64,000 nt of DNA from Microlunatus panaciterrae (GTDB lineage: Bacteria; Actinomycetota; Actinomycetes; Propionibacteriales; Propionibacteriaceae). Made by a program: the position numbers and the translations under genes. The notes under the pieces are model-generated. The model searched no databases, was not told where the DNA came from, and worked only from the letters and a program-made list of their open reading frames with translations. The DNA lies in contig NZ_JAFBCF010000001.1 in NCBI RefSeq assembly GCF_016907535.1, forward strand, positions 186,001 to 250,000, written 5' to 3'. The number at the start of each line of letters is the position of its first letter. The stretch's first letter is position 1. This document shows, piece after piece, positions 1 through 13,573 of the stretch.

Positions 1-2737
<2,737 letters not shown>

Positions 2738-2920
2738 CGGGGCTCCTCGACGACGGCTCGGGCACCACAGTCGGTGCAGATCCTCCAGACTAGATCGGCC
2801 CGGCGGTCGACGGCAGGAATTCCGTATCCTGACATGGCCATCTCGGCCTCCGAGCGGCCCCGGTCCACCTCTGGTCGACGGCAATGTCGGAACGGCGGCG
2901 CGGCCGACAGAGCCGGCGAC

Positions 2921-2926
2921 TAGAGT
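2921..2926 (+). promoter_or_regulatory. Leaderless-type -10 box for the PAC2 gene
   Basis: TAGAGT ends 7 bases before the ATG at 2934. This puts the predicted transcription start at or next to the first base of the start codon. No Shine-Dalgarno sequence is present. The arrangement matches actinobacterial leaderless promoters. Confidence 0.6.
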
Positions 2927-2933
2927 GTTGGAC

Positions 2934-3782
2934 ATGGTGCAGTCGATGGGTGCGGACCTGCGGAACCTGAGCGACCCGGTGGTCGTGGCGGCGTTCGGCG
3001 GGTGGAATGACGCCGGCACGGCGGCGTCCTCGGCCATCCAGCACCTGGCCGACAGCTACGACGCCGAGCTTGCCTACGCGATCGACCCCGACGACTTCTA
3101 CGACTTCCAGGTGAACCGGCCCCAGGTCAGCCTCGTCAACGATGAGGGGGAGCACGAGATCACCTGGCCGACGACCGAGATCAAGGTGGCTACGCTGCCG
3201 ACCGGGCGCCACCTCGTGCTGATCCAGGGCCTGGAGCCGAACCTGCGCTGGCGCCAGTTCGTCGGCATCCTCAGCTCGGCGCTGGCCACGGTGAAGCCGA
3301 AGCGCGTCTTCATCCTCGGTGCCCTCCTCGCCGACACGCCGCACACCCGACCCATCCCGGTCTCCCTGACCACTCGTACGACCCGGCTGGCCGACGAGCT
3401 GGGACTGGACATCTCCACGTACGAGGGCCCGACCGGGATCGTCGGCGTGCTCGCCGACTCTCTCTCCCGCGCCGGGCACGAGGTGGTCTCGATGTGGGCG
3501 GCCATCCCGCACTACGTGTCCCATCCGCCGTGCCCGAAAGCGACGCTGGCCCTGCTGACCAAGCTCGAGGACGTGCTGGACACCCCGCTCGACCTGGGTG
3601 AGCTGCCCGAACTGGCCCGGGCCTGGGAACGCGGCGTGGACGAGCTCGCCGCCGAGGATACCGAGGTGGCGGAGTATGTCAGCACGCTCGAGGAGCAGCG
3701 CGACGCCACCGAGCTGCCGGAGGCGTCTGGCGACGCCATCGCCGCCGAGTTCGAACGCTACCTGCGTCGGCGTCGGGGGTAG
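2934..3782 (+). CDS. PAC2 family protein
   Basis: A 282-residue protein of the PAC2 (proteasome assembly chaperone 2-like) family common in actinobacteria. Family features seen are the N-terminal [15 protein letters not shown] segment, the central [14 protein letters not shown] segment and the [15 protein letters not shown] segment, followed by a helical acidic C-terminus. The open frame extends upstream to 2640, but that part overlaps metH. The ATG at 2934 is supported by the leaderless -10 box and by homology starting at about residue 10; an ATG at 2946 is a second option. It is a monocistronic plus-strand gene between metH and rpe. The bacterial function is not settled; the name comes from the fold family, and a role with the actinobacterial proteasome is only inference. 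Confidence 0.85.
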   Translation: MVQSMGADLRNLSDPVVVAAFGGWNDAGTAASSAIQHLADSYDAELAYAIDPDDFYDFQVNRPQVSLVNDEGEHEITWPTTEIKVATLPTGRHLVLIQGLEPNLRWRQFVGILSSALATVKPKRVFILGALLADTPHTRPIPVSLTTRTTRLADELGLDISTYEGPTGIVGVLADSLSRAGHEVVSMWAAIPHYVSHPPCPKATLALLTKLEDVLDTPLDLGELPELARAWERGVDELAAEDTEVAEYVSTLEEQRDATELPEASGDAIAAEFERYLRRRRG

Positions 3783-3866
3783 CGGCACACCGCGCCAGCG
3801 GCTGGTCCAGTGATGTCTCGGTGAGGACCGCAGTCGCCGGCTGCGTCTCCTGCCGAGGCCGGCCGG

Positions 3867-4541
3867 CTAGTGCTGGGCCAGTTGGCGCAGCTTTTCGACC
3901 ATCTCGTCCGGATGGTCGGCGCCGAACACCGCTGATCCTGCGACAAAGCAGTCGGCGCCCGCCTCGGCGCAGCGCTCGATGGTCTCCACCGACACCCCGC
4001 CGTCGATCTGCAGCCAGATGTCGCCCCGCCGCTGGGCACCGGGGCTGCCCAGGGCGTCAATGAGCTCGCGGGTCCGCCGGATCTTGGGCAGGCACAGGTC
4101 GAGAAACTTCTGGCCGCCGAACCCCGGCTCCACGGTCATGATCAAGATCATGTCGAGCTCGGGCAGCAGGTCGGCGTACCCCTCGATCGGAGTTGCTGGC
4201 TTGAGGGCCATGCCGGCCCGGGCACCCAGGCTGCGCAGTTCGCGGGCCAGCCGCACCGGCGCAGCGGCGGCCTCGATGTGAAAGGTGACCGACTCCGCCC
4301 CGGCCTCGGCATAGGCGGGAGCCCACCGGTCCGGCTCGTCGATCATCAGATGGATGTCCAGCATCGCGTCCGTCGCCTTGCGAATCGACTCCACCACCGG
4401 CAGGCCGAGGGTCAGGTTGGGTACGAAGTGGTTGTCCATCACGTCGACGTGCAGAGCGTCGGCGCTCGGCACGGACTCGATCTCGCGCTGCAGGTTCGCG
4501 AAGTCCGAGGACAGCAGGCTGGGCATGATCTGGATTCCCAC
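3867..4541 (-). CDS. rpe: Ribulose-phosphate 3-epimerase
   Basis: Interconverts D-ribulose 5-phosphate and D-xylulose 5-phosphate in the pentose phosphate pathway. The 224-residue length is typical of this TIM-barrel family. Motifs seen: MPSLLSSDF near the N-terminus, the metal- and base-bearing [12 protein letters not shown] segment, [12 protein letters not shown], and IDGGVS with VAGSAVFG at the phosphate-binding end. The frame extends upstream to 4850, but that part overlaps rsmB. I chose GTG at 4541 because conserved sequence begins at once and a TACACT box sits 6 bases upstream, which suggests leaderless translation. It is the last gene of the priA-fmt-rsmB-rpe run and probably has its own promoter. 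Confidence 0.95.
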   Translation of the reverse strand: MGIQIMPSLLSSDFANLQREIESVPSADALHVDVMDNHFVPNLTLGLPVVESIRKATDAMLDIHLMIDEPDRWAPAYAEAGAESVTFHIEAAAAPVRLARELRSLGARAGMALKPATPIEGYADLLPELDMILIMTVEPGFGGQKFLDLCLPKIRRTRELIDALGSPGAQRRGDIWLQIDGGVSVETIERCAEAGADCFVAGSAVFGADHPDEMVEKLRQLAQH

Positions 4542-4547
4542 GGCGCG

Positions 4548-4553
4548 AGTGTA
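4548..4553 (-). promoter_or_regulatory. Leaderless-type -10 box for rpe
   Basis: TACACT on the minus strand ends 6 bases before the GTG start at 4541, with no Shine-Dalgarno between them. It lies between the rsmB stop and the rpe start. Confidence 0.5.
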
Positions 4554-4569
4554 GCGTCCAGCCAGCAGT

Positions 4570-5928
4570 TCAGAGCTTGCGCAGGTAGGCCGCAAACATC
4601 GCATCAGTGCCGTGCCGATGCGGCCACAGCTGGAGGTAAGGACCCCGAGCCGCATCGCCCAGCTCGGGCAGCAGCCCGGCGGCGTCGATGACGGCCACAT
4701 CGGCGCGCTGGGCCAGAATCGGGTCGACGACGTCGGTGGTCTCCTGCCGGTGCGGCGAGCAGGTGACATAGGCCACCACCCCTCCACTGGCCGCCGAGTC
4801 CAGGGCCGTGTTGAGCAGCGCCCGCTGCAGCGGATGCATAGCCTCCACATCCTCGGGTTGTCGGCGCCAGCGCGACTCCGGTCGGCGACGCAGCGCCCCC
4901 AAGCCCGAGCAGGGCACGTCGGCCAGCACCCGGCTGAAGGCCCCGGGATGCCAGGCCGGGCGGGTCCCGTCGGCCGTGATCACGGCGGGGTCCGCCCATC
5001 CGGTGGTCCGCGCGACCCGGGCGTATCCACGCAGCCCCGCCCGGACGAGCAGGCTGCGATGCACGGACAGTTCGGCAGCCAGCAACCGGCCGCCCCGTTC
5101 GGGAGCCAGACCGGCCAGCAGAGCGCTCTTGCCACCCGGTCCGGCACACAGGTCCAGCCACCAGCCGTCCGGTGCTGCTGCCCGGGTCAGCCCCCAGGTG
5201 ACCAGCTGTGAGCCCTCGTCCTGGACGCCGGCCCGACCCTCCCTGACGGCAGCCAGGTCAGCCGGGTTGCCGCTCCACCGGGCGGCGAACGGTGAGTACG
5301 TCGTCGGGTCGGCGCCTGCCGCCACCAGCTCGGCCACCTCGGCCAGCCCGGGACGGACCGCGAGCGTGGTGGTCGGGGACGCGTTGTTGGCCGCGAGCGC
5401 CGTCTCCAGCTCCTCCTCGGGCAGCAGGTCGGCGTACGCGGCGACCACCCAGTCGGGATGCGCGGTACGCAGCGCGAGCGCCGCCCGCGGGTCCAGTCCG
5501 GTCGACAGCTCCTCGACCCAGTCGTCGAAGCTGCGTGCCGCAACCCTCCGCAGGATCGCATTGGTCAGCCCGGTCACGCGTTCACCGACGGCTGAGGCCG
5601 CGAGGTCGACGGTTGCGGCAACGGCGGCGTGCGTCGGCACACGCAGGGCCAGCAGCTGGTGAGTGCCCAGTCGCAGCACATCCACGACCGCGGGCTGCAG
5701 CGTGTTGAGTGTCCGGCCGGCGGCGGCGGTGAGGATGCGGTCATAGGTCCCCTGCATCCGGCAGGTCCCGGCCAGCAGCTCGGTGGCGAAGGCGGCGTCG
5801 CGGCCGGACAGGTGGCGCTCGGTCAGCAACTTGGCCAGCACCAGGTTGGCATACGCGTCGTCGGCGTGCACCGCCCGCAGGGCGTCGAAGGCGACCCGGC
5901 GGGCTGGGTCGACCGTCAGACGCCTCAC
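4570..5928 (-). CDS. rsmB: 16S rRNA (cytosine-967 C5) methyltransferase RsmB/Sun
   Basis: SAM-dependent m5C methyltransferase for 16S rRNA, 452 residues. The N-terminal NusB-like RNA-binding domain covers about residues 1-140 ([24 protein letters not shown]). The catalytic Rossmann domain has [14 protein letters not shown] for SAM binding. The two family cysteines lie in [14 protein letters not shown] and [11 protein letters not shown]. The GTG start at 5928 overlaps the fmt stop codon (GTGA), so the two genes are probably translationally coupled. This fmt-rsmB pair is common in bacteria. Confidence 0.95.
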   Translation of the reverse strand: MRRLTVDPARRVAFDALRAVHADDAYANLVLAKLLTERHLSGRDAAFATELLAGTCRMQGTYDRILTAAAGRTLNTLQPAVVDVLRLGTHQLLALRVPTHAAVAATVDLAASAVGERVTGLTNAILRRVAARSFDDWVEELSTGLDPRAALALRTAHPDWVVAAYADLLPEEELETALAANNASPTTTLAVRPGLAEVAELVAAGADPTTYSPFAARWSGNPADLAAVREGRAGVQDEGSQLVTWGLTRAAAPDGWWLDLCAGPGGKSALLAGLAPERGGRLLAAELSVHRSLLVRAGLRGYARVARTTGWADPAVITADGTRPAWHPGAFSRVLADVPCSGLGALRRRPESRWRRQPEDVEAMHPLQRALLNTALDSAASGGVVAYVTCSPHRQETTDVVDPILAQRADVAVIDAAGLLPELGDAARGPYLQLWPHRHGTDAMFAAYLRKL

Positions 5929-6848
5929 TCCCCGAGCTTTTCGTCCGGGCCGAGCTGGATCCCGCGCGCCCAGTCGGCCGCCTGCATGGGTTTCTTGCCC
6001 TGAGCCTGCACCAGTCCGAGTTCGAGGGCGCCCGCTCCAGTGCCTACCCGCACGCTGCGCTTGGTCACCTGGAGCTCCCCCGGTGCCAGCTGCTCCTCCG
6101 ACAGGCTGGCGCTGTTGATCTTGAACCGTTCACCACGGAACAGCGTCCAGGCACCTGGCGCGGGAGCACAGCCACGGATTCTGCGGTCGAGCACGACCGC
6201 CGGCTGGGCGAAGTCCAGCTCGGCATCGGCAACGGTGATCTTGGGTGCGAACGTGACCCCTTCTGCTGGCTGCGGCTGGGGTTGCAGGTTTCCGCTGGCG
6301 ATGCCGTCGATGGTCTCCAGCAGCAGCTGCGCGCCGGAGTGTGACAGCCGCTCCAGCAAGGCCCCCGCCGTGTCGTCGGGTGCGATCGGCTCCCGCAGCG
6401 TCAGATAGACCGGGCCGGCGTCCAGCTCGGCCACCAGCGAGAACGTACAGGCACCAGTCACCTGGTCCCCCGCGATCACCGCATGCTGCACCGGGGCCGC
6501 CCCACGCCAGGCGGGCAGCAACGAGAAGTGCAGGTTGACCCAACCAAAGCGAGGAATGTCGATCACGTGCTGCGGAATCAAGGCGCCGTAGGCCACCACC
6601 GGGCAGCAGTCCGGCGCCAGCTCCTCAAGCCGGGCCACGAAGTCAGCGTCCCTGGGGCGTTTCGGCTTCAGCACCTCGATGCCCAGCTCAGCGGCTCGCG
6701 CGGCAACCGGGCTTGGCCGCAGGGTCCGACCGCGTCCCTGTGCGGCATCAGGTCGGGTCACCACCGCAACGACCGCATGGTCGGACTCGACCAGGGCATT
6801 CAGCGAGGGCAGGGCAACTTCGGGAGTACCGGCAAAGACGATGCGCAC
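5925..6848 (-). CDS. fmt: Methionyl-tRNA formyltransferase
   Basis: Formylates the initiator Met-tRNA using 10-formyl-tetrahydrofolate. At 307 residues it has normal family length. Seen: [16 protein letters not shown] at the N-terminus, the catalytic segment [20 protein letters not shown], the [18 protein letters not shown] region, and a C-terminal OB-like domain (about 205-300). The GTG start follows a strong TAGAAT box by 6 bases, so it looks leaderless. A GTGA overlap couples it to rsmB downstream. The 149-bp gap to priA upstream contains a hairpin that may end the priA transcript. Confidence 0.96.
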   Translation of the reverse strand: MRIVFAGTPEVALPSLNALVESDHAVVAVVTRPDAAQGRGRTLRPSPVAARAAELGIEVLKPKRPRDADFVARLEELAPDCCPVVAYGALIPQHVIDIPRFGWVNLHFSLLPAWRGAAPVQHAVIAGDQVTGACTFSLVAELDAGPVYLTLREPIAPDDTAGALLERLSHSGAQLLLETIDGIASGNLQPQPQPAEGVTFAPKITVADAELDFAQPAVVLDRRIRGCAPAPGAWTLFRGERFKINSASLSEEQLAPGELQVTKRSVRVGTGAGALELGLVQAQGKKPMQAADWARGIQLGPDEKLGE

Positions 6849-6854
6849 CGGCGC

Positions 6855-6860
6855 ATTCTA
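6855..6860 (-). promoter_or_regulatory. Leaderless-type -10 box for fmt
   Basis: TAGAAT on the minus strand, a near-consensus actinobacterial -10, ends 6 bases before the fmt GTG at 6848. There is no Shine-Dalgarno. Confidence 0.6.
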
Positions 6861-6928
6861 GGCCACTCCGCACGCGCCCGACGTGCGCCCAACCGGGCGT
6901 ACGGCAACGGGGGCACCGTTCGTCCAGT

Positions 6929-6975
6929 GGCAGCCAGTGGTTCGGACGGAGCCGCAAACCCAACCACTGGCTGCC
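6929..6975. terminator. 14-bp perfect hairpin between priA and fmt
   Basis: GGCAGCCAGTGGTT at 6929-6942 is exactly complementary to AACCACTGGCTGCC at 6962-6975, with a 19-base loop. There is no U-tract. It lies just 3' of priA on the minus strand, so an intrinsic terminator or mRNA-end stabiliser is plausible. It could instead be a dispersed palindromic element. Confidence 0.5.
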
Positions 6976-6997
6976 GCTCGCACCGCAGAAGCGCCGG

Positions 6998-9076
6998 TCA
7001 GGCGATGTCGACGGGGTCGACTCGGACTCGGAGGGCGCCCTCACTCTTGCGGGCGCTGCGGACGCCCGAGACGTCCTTGACCGCCTTGGTGAGAGCCTGG
7101 CCGAGGGCGAGCGGGGACCGTAGCGTCAGCCGGTGCACTGGCGCGTCCCCGGTGGTCGACGGTCCGAGCTCGACCGGGCCGAGCACCTCAGTCGGCCCGG
7201 GCAGCTCGGCGAGCTCGAGGAACTCCGCAAGTGCCTCGGAGCGGCCGTCGACCTGGATCATCTTCACTGCCGGTGGGAACCGGGCCTCGGCACGCTCAGC
7301 CAGTTCCCGCTGTGCGAACCCATCCGGGTCCAGCCGCACCAGGGCCTGCAGCGCTCGGCTGGTGCTCTCGCCCACGGCCAGCACGGAGCCGCCGTCGGCA
7401 CCGGAGCGGACCAGCCCGACAACGTTCAGCCAGCGCCTCAGTGCCTCCTCCCCCGCGCGCAGATCGGCTCGGAGCAGCAGCAGCGAGGTGTCCAACAACA
7501 ACGCCGCGGCGTAGCCGCCCTCCGCGGTCGGCTCGGCGCCAGGAGTGGCGACCACGATCGCCGCGCCGGACGGAACCGTTGACAGCACCCGCCCGGCCGC
7601 CGACTGGCGTACCGGGGTCTGAGGGAACGCCCGGCCGAGCTCCTCGGCGGTCCGCCCGGCGCCGACCACCGGGGCGCGCCAACGATGCTCGCCGCAGGTC
7701 GGGCAGGCCCAGTCGGTGACGAGGCGACCGCACCACCCGCAGCTGGCAACGCCCTGACCCTCCGCCGAAGCGGCGCCCACGCGCACCGGTCCCGAGCAGG
7801 CCGGGCACCGGACCCGATCCCGACAGGTCTGACAGGTCAGCGACACCAGGTAGCCCGCCCTCGGCACCTGGACCAGCACCGGGCCCTGCAGCAGGGCGGC
7901 ACGGACCAGTTCGAAGACCTCGTGCGGCAGCCGGGTCTCCCGAGCGTGGGGGTCACGCTGCAGTGCGAAGTCGCTGTCGCCGGCGATCTTGACCCGCGGT
8001 GCGGAGTGGCGCATCGCCGCCCGTTCCGCCTTGAGTTCGCGCAGCCACCCCCGGTCCACCCACTGCTGCACCTCGGCCGTCCTGCCATAGCCAGCCAACA
8101 GCACAGCCGCGCCCGACTCGGCTGCCCTGATCGCGAGCACCTCCCGGGCATGCGGATAGGGCGCCCGCGGCTCGGCCAGCAGGTCGTCACCGTCATCCCA
8201 CAGGGCCAGCAGTCCCAGGTCGCGTACCGGCGCGAACACCGCCGCCCTGGTGCCGATCACCACCCGGACGTCACCGCGCAGTACGGCGAGAAAGGCCCGG
8301 TAGCGGGCGGCTGGTCCCAGATCGGAGGTCAGTACGACAAAGGACCGCTCCCCCAGCACCTCGACGCACGCCTGTTGCAGACGGAGCAGGTCGCGCTGGT
8401 CGGGCACCACGGCCACCGTGCCACGCCCGCCGGCGAGCGTCTCGGCGGCCGCGACCGCGAATCCGACCGCCCAGTCCCCCGCCTCAGCGGAAGTGGGCGT
8501 CAGCTGCCACGCGGCTCGCGGACTCATCCGGCGGCGCAGCGAGCCGAGCAGCGCTTCACCCGTCGGGTAGTGCCGAAAAGGGCCGGCCGACGTCGACGGC
8601 GCCGCCCGTGGGCGGTCGGAATGGGCGGCCGGAGTGGCCTTCTCGGTCGCCGCATGCCGCGGCGGCACGGCCAGACGCATCACATCGGCAAAACAGCCGG
8701 CGTAGTGGTCGGCAGTCCGGCGGATGAGCCGGACGATCTCGCTGGTCAGCACCGGTTCCGCGGAAATCACCTTGTGCAACGTCGCCAGCCGGCCCTCGTG
8801 CTCGCTGGCCGCGCAGCGTTCGACAATGAACCCGTCCCGCAACTTACCGGCGAACCGCACCCTGACCCGGGCACCCGGGACGGCCTCGGCGTCCTGCGCA
8901 GGAGCAACCGCGTAGTCGAAGAATCGGTCCAGATGGCTCAGGGAGACGTCGACGGCCACCCGTGCCACCGGCAGCGTCACCGACCCGTGCTCGGCATCGT
9001 CCCGGTCGGGGGCTGTCAACAGCGCCGACTGCACCGCAGCGAGCTGCGGCTCAGGGGTGATCTGGCGTTCGGGCAC
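6998..9076 (-). CDS. priA: Probable primosomal protein N' (PriA), helicase-motif-degenerate
   Basis: Replication restart protein of the PriA family, 692 residues. The N-terminal DNA-binding domain starts at ARVAVDVSLSHLDRFFDYAVA. The zinc-binding core is clear: paired CxxC motifs in CQTCRDRVRCPACSG and CGWCG/CPTCGEHRWR (about residues 415-480). The helicase core is degenerate: no GxTGSGKT Walker A is seen and the DEAH box is replaced by WDDGDD. This is a known trait of actinobacterial PriA, suggesting a loading scaffold rather than an active helicase. The open frame extends upstream to 9616, but the GTG at 9076 follows a TATCAT box by 5 bases and that extension runs through the divergent ThrE-family gene. 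Confidence 0.9.
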   Translation of the reverse strand: MPERQITPEPQLAAVQSALLTAPDRDDAEHGSVTLPVARVAVDVSLSHLDRFFDYAVAPAQDAEAVPGARVRVRFAGKLRDGFIVERCAASEHEGRLATLHKVISAEPVLTSEIVRLIRRTADHYAGCFADVMRLAVPPRHAATEKATPAAHSDRPRAAPSTSAGPFRHYPTGEALLGSLRRRMSPRAAWQLTPTSAEAGDWAVGFAVAAAETLAGGRGTVAVVPDQRDLLRLQQACVEVLGERSFVVLTSDLGPAARYRAFLAVLRGDVRVVIGTRAAVFAPVRDLGLLALWDDGDDLLAEPRAPYPHAREVLAIRAAESGAAVLLAGYGRTAEVQQWVDRGWLRELKAERAAMRHSAPRVKIAGDSDFALQRDPHARETRLPHEVFELVRAALLQGPVLVQVPRAGYLVSLTCQTCRDRVRCPACSGPVRVGAASAEGQGVASCGWCGRLVTDWACPTCGEHRWRAPVVGAGRTAEELGRAFPQTPVRQSAAGRVLSTVPSGAAIVVATPGAEPTAEGGYAAALLLDTSLLLLRADLRAGEEALRRWLNVVGLVRSGADGGSVLAVGESTSRALQALVRLDPDGFAQRELAERAEARFPPAVKMIQVDGRSEALAEFLELAELPGPTEVLGPVELGPSTTGDAPVHRLTLRSPLALGQALTKAVKDVSGVRSARKSEGALRVRVDPVDIA

Positions 9077-9081
9077 ACCCG

Positions 9082-9087
9082 ATGATA
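9082..9087 (-). promoter_or_regulatory. Leaderless-type -10 box for priA
   Basis: TATCAT on the minus strand ends 5 bases before GTG at 9076, with no Shine-Dalgarno. It lies within the 120-bp divergent region shared with the ThrE-family gene. Confidence 0.5.
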
Positions 9088-9184
9088 GGCCGATCGATCT
9101 GACAGTTCGGTCGGCAGCGCGACGACGGCTGAGCCGCCGGACCCAGCACCGATCACCCCGCGTCGAGGCACCCGGACCAACTGG

Positions 9185-9190
9185 CAGAGT
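9185..9190 (+). promoter_or_regulatory. Weak leaderless-type -10 box for the ThrE-family gene
   Basis: CAGAGT ends 6 bases before the ATG at 9197. Its first base departs from the TANNNT pattern, so support is modest. The DUF349 gene at 45209 has the same form, a CAG-box followed by TGTCCC. Confidence 0.35.
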
Positions 9191-9196
9191 TGCCCC

Positions 9197-10504
9197 ATGG
9201 AGGTCCCGCAGCCGCAGTCGACGGAGGGCGGCAGCGCCGATGTCCGGAGCCGAGGGCGGCTGGTCCGCTCTCCCGACGTCACCGACCGGAAGCTGCTGAC
9301 CTATCTCGGTACGGCCATGATCGCCAGTGGACAACCGGTGCACGAGGTGGAGGAACAGCTGCGCCGCGTGAGTGCCCGACTCGGGCATCCGGATGCCCAG
9401 GTGGCCGCCACCCCGACCGGCCTGACCCTGAACCTCGGCAGTGGCGAACCGGCCAGCTTCGAGTCGATCAACGGTCCGCTCAGGCTCGACCAGTCGGCGA
9501 TGGTCAGCGACATCCGGCTCGGTCTGCTGACCGGCGGACTCGACCCGGAGGAGGCCCTGACCCGGCTCAGTGGGCTGCGTTCGCTCCCCTCGCGGTATCC
9601 CGGCTGGGCCATGCATCTGGGCTTTCTGGCTGTCGCCTTCGGCATCGCGATGATCCTGCAGCCCGGCTGGCCGAACCTGCTGGTTGCCGCGGCGGGTTCA
9701 GTCGTGGTGCTCGGCATGTCCCGCCTCGCAGCCCGAGCCCAGCTGCTGGCCACGCTGCTGCCCACCGTGGCCGCCTTCGCGGTCGCCCTGATGGTGTTCA
9801 GCGCCGCGGATGCGGGTCTTATCGAGGGGCCGCTGCGCACGCTGCTCCCGCCGCTGGCGGTGCTGCTGCCGGGAGCGTTGATGGTCACCGGCATGTCCGA
9901 GCTGGCCGCGGGTGCCATGGTCGCCGGCTCCTCCAGACTCATCTTCGGCGTCGTCCAGTTGCTCCTCTTCACCCTCGGTGTGCTCGCCGCGGCGAAGGTG
10001 CTCCCGGTCGAGGCCACTCAGCTCGGCAACATCCGGGTCGACGAGCTGGGCTGGTGGGCTGCGCCGACCGGGCTGGTCGTGATCAGTGTCGGACTCTGCC
10101 TGCTGGAGAGCGCACCGTTTCGCCAGCTGCCCTGGATCGGCGTCGTTCTGCTGCTCGCCTTCGCGGCACAGTCGGTTGGTCAGCTCCTCGGCGGCACCGC
10201 CGTGGGCAGCTTTCTGGGGGCCCTCGCCGCCAGCCTCGGCGCGTCACTGGTGGAGGCGGTCAGGCCCCAGCTTCCCCGGCTGGTCGTCTTCCTGCCCGCA
10301 TTCTGGCTGCTGGTACCGGGCAGTCTCGGGCTCTTGTCGGTGACCCAGCTGGGCATCAACCCATCCGAGGCGGTCTCGACGGTGGTGCAGGTGGTCGCCG
10401 TCATCTGCGCCATCGCGCTCGGGCTGATGTTCGGTTCGGCGATCGCGCGCTCGACCGGGCGGCTGATCCGTAGGTTTCGGCGGCGGCGAACAGTGCCTCA
10501 CTGA
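9197..10504 (+). CDS. Threonine/serine exporter family membrane protein (ThrE-like)
   Basis: A 435-residue membrane protein of the ThrE/DUF1212 family, whose Corynebacterium member exports threonine and serine. The N-terminal cytosolic domain (about residues 28-135) shows the typical LGTAMIASGQPVHEVEEQL start. At least nine hydrophobic segments follow from about residue 140, with PLAVLLPGALMVTGMSELAAGAMVAGSSRL in the middle. The substrate is inferred from the family only. The gene stands alone between divergent priA and convergent metK; its 3' flank holds a short-repeat cluster. Confidence 0.85.
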   Translation: MEVPQPQSTEGGSADVRSRGRLVRSPDVTDRKLLTYLGTAMIASGQPVHEVEEQLRRVSARLGHPDAQVAATPTGLTLNLGSGEPASFESINGPLRLDQSAMVSDIRLGLLTGGLDPEEALTRLSGLRSLPSRYPGWAMHLGFLAVAFGIAMILQPGWPNLLVAAAGSVVVLGMSRLAARAQLLATLLPTVAAFAVALMVFSAADAGLIEGPLRTLLPPLAVLLPGALMVTGMSELAAGAMVAGSSRLIFGVVQLLLFTLGVLAAAKVLPVEATQLGNIRVDELGWWAAPTGLVVISVGLCLLESAPFRQLPWIGVVLLLAFAAQSVGQLLGGTAVGSFLGALAASLGASLVEAVRPQLPRLVVFLPAFWLLVPGSLGLLSVTQLGINPSEAVSTVVQVVAVICAIALGLMFGSAIARSTGRLIRRFRRRRTVPH

Positions 10505-10516
10505 GTGGCCCTGGTC

Positions 10517-10641
10517 GCTCTTCGACAGGCTCAGAGCGCGGACGTCGGCTCAGAGCGCCGAAAGGGGCTCTTCGACAGGCTCAGAGCGCGGGGGTTCGGC
10601 TGTTCGACAGGCTCAGAGCGCGGGGGTCAGCTCAGAGCGCG
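10517..10641. repeat. Cluster of TTCGACAGGCTCAGAGCGCG repeats
   Basis: Three near-full copies (10517-10540, 10566-10590, 10601-10622) and two partial copies (about 10548-10560 and 10628-10641) fill the convergent gap between the ThrE-family gene and metK. The core TTCGACAGGCTCAG is the complement of the TGAGCCTGTCGAA core found at 36741-37001 and, degenerate, at 34611-34647. The units are direct repeats, so no single strong hairpin forms. Confidence 0.85.
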
Positions 10642-10646
10642 GCGGG

Positions 10647-11840
<1,194 letters not shown>

Positions 11841-11914
11841 GGCCGTACGTCTCCTGATAGGTGATGGGCGCTCACGGGAGGGATGCCGACGAACAACGTC
11901 ATTCCTCTCGCACC

Positions 11915-13141
11915 TTACCTTTCGGCCCTCAGCCGAAGGGCTTCGTCCCAGATTTCATGCGCGAGCATGTCCTTGCTCCCGGCAACGGGAGCAGCAGCTC
12001 CAGCCGGCGTGAGCAGGGTGATCTCACTCGTCTGCTGGCCGAACACCTTGCCGTGGCCGACCGCGTTGAGCACCAGCAGGTCGCAGCCCTTGCGGGCCAG
12101 CTTGTCCCGGCCCAGCTGGAGCAGAGAGCCGTGGTCAGCGGCCGTCTCCGCGGCGAAGCCGACGATCAGCTGCCGCTGGTCGGTCCGGTCCCGGACCAGA
12201 CCGGCAAGGATGTCCGTGGTCTGGACCAGCTCAACCCGCAGTCGATCGGTTCCGCTGCTCTTCTTGATCTTCGTCTGCTGGCTGTCGGCGGGAGTGAAGT
12301 CTGCCGGCGCTGCAGCCATCACGACCAGGTCGGCGTCCTTGGCCGCCCTGGTCATGGCCTGGTGCAGATCCTCCGTGGACGTCACCTGCTCGAGGGTGAC
12401 ACCGGCCGGCGGCGGCAGGCTGACATTCGCCGCGACCAGGCGCACCTCGGCACCCCGCAGGACGGCGGCCCGGGCCAGCGCCCAGCCCATCAGCCCCGAC
12501 GAGGCGTTGCCGACGAAACGGACCGGATCCAGATGTTCCCTGGTGCCGCCGGCGCTGACCACGATCCGCAGCCCGCGCAGGTCCCGGCTCGCGGCGCGGC
12601 GGCCCGTGTCCGGGTCAGCGAGGACACTCTGGGCGATGGCGAAGAGCTCGGCCGGGTCGGGCAGCCTGCCGGGCCCGGTGTCGCTGCCGGTCAGTCGGCC
12701 CGAGTCCGGGTCGATGACGACGGTTCCGCGGCTGCGCAGTGACTCCACATTGGCGACAGTTGCCGGATGCAGCCACATCTCGGTGTGCATCGCCGGAGCG
12801 AAGACCACCGGACAGCGGGCGGTCAGCAGGATGTTGGTGAGCAGGTCGTCGGCCCGCCCGGACGCCGCCCGGGCCAGCAGATCCGCGGTCGCCGGAGCCA
12901 CCAGCACCAGCTCCGCCTGCTTGCCGAGCGCCACATGCGGCACCCTCGGTACGTCGTCGAAGACACCGGTGTGCACCGGCCGACCTGACAGCGCCTCCCA
13001 GGTCGCGCTGCCGACGAATCTCAGTGCCGCCTCGGTCGGCACGACGGTCACCTCGTGACCGGCCTCGGTGAAGCGGCGGGTGAGCTCGCACGCCTTGTAG
13101 GCGGCGATGCCGCCGGCCACACCGAGAACGATCCGGCTCAT
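11915..13141 (-). CDS. coaBC: Bifunctional phosphopantothenoylcysteine decarboxylase/synthase
   Basis: Catalyses two steps of coenzyme A synthesis, adding cysteine to phosphopantothenate and then decarboxylating the product. The 408 residues split into an N-terminal flavodoxin-like CoaC domain ([24 protein letters not shown], the usual actinobacterial form of the PAMN motif) and a C-terminal CoaB domain starting at about residue 190 ([35 protein letters not shown]). The ATG follows the rpoZ stop by 19 bases, so the two are in one transcript. The rpoZ-coaBC-metK order is conserved in actinobacteria. Confidence 0.96.
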   Translation of the reverse strand: MSRIVLGVAGGIAAYKACELTRRFTEAGHEVTVVPTEAALRFVGSATWEALSGRPVHTGVFDDVPRVPHVALGKQAELVLVAPATADLLARAASGRADDLLTNILLTARCPVVFAPAMHTEMWLHPATVANVESLRSRGTVVIDPDSGRLTGSDTGPGRLPDPAELFAIAQSVLADPDTGRRAASRDLRGLRIVVSAGGTREHLDPVRFVGNASSGLMGWALARAAVLRGAEVRLVAANVSLPPPAGVTLEQVTSTEDLHQAMTRAAKDADLVVMAAAPADFTPADSQQTKIKKSSGTDRLRVELVQTTDILAGLVRDRTDQRQLIVGFAAETAADHGSLLQLGRDKLARKGCDLLVLNAVGHGKVFGQQTSEITLLTPAGAAAPVAGSKDMLAHEIWDEALRLRAER

Positions 13142-13160
13142 CGAGGTGCCGTTGCGGCCG

Positions 13161-13484
13161 TCAGGCCAGGCTCGGCTCGTCGCCAGACTGCTCCGCGGCG
13201 AGCGCTGCCGCAGCCTCGGCCTCGGGGTCGATGTCGATGCAGTTCAGTACGCCGGCGTTCACCTCGCGCAGGGCGATGGACAGCGGCTTCTCCTGGACGG
13301 TCGTCTCGACCAGCGGTCCGACATGGTCCAGCAGTCCCTCACCGAGTTGGGAATAGTAGGCGTTGATCTGACGAGCCCGCTTGGCCGCGAACAGCACCAG
13401 CTTGTACTTGGAGTCGGAGTGGGTGAGCAGCTCGTCGATCGGGGGATTCGTGATCCCCTCGGCAACCATCTTCTTTGCGGACAA
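13161..13484 (-). CDS. rpoZ: RNA polymerase omega subunit
   Basis: Small subunit that helps assemble RNA polymerase, 107 residues. Diagnostic segments: [37 protein letters not shown] and [15 protein letters not shown]. There is no ATG at the N-terminus. I chose the TTG at 13484, which has GAAGG six bases upstream; an alternative TTG at 13490 is too close to that site. The open frame extends upstream to 13916 but that part is the wrong frame of gmk. The gene lies between gmk and coaBC in the usual order. Confidence 0.93.
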   Translation of the reverse strand: MSAKKMVAEGITNPPIDELLTHSDSKYKLVLFAAKRARQINAYYSQLGEGLLDHVGPLVETTVQEKPLSIALREVNAGVLNCIDIDPEAEAAAALAAEQSGDEPSLA

Positions 13485-13573
13485 AATCAACCTTCGGGTG
13501 AGAGGGGTGCAGCGGGGTGGGTCCCGCCGCCGAACAATGGGTTGTGCACACCCGGCCTGCGGACAGACCGTGG

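Noticed and set aside
2738-2933. Possible cobalamin riboswitch upstream of metH
   Set aside because: No B12-box-like sequence or large folded leader is visible on the minus strand, and the region is only about 200 bp.
3783-3866. Terminator between PAC2 gene and rpe
   Set aside because: Only a short GCCGGC self-complementary pair with a long loop is seen, too common in this base composition to call.
9190-10473. Second plus-strand frame overlapping the ThrE-family gene
   Set aside because: Low-complexity Arg/Gly/Ala product; the other frame gives a clear membrane protein of known family.
11841-11914. Possible SAM riboswitch upstream of metK
   Set aside because: The leader is too short and lacks the conserved core; only an ordinary Shine-Dalgarno and a possible -10 are seen.
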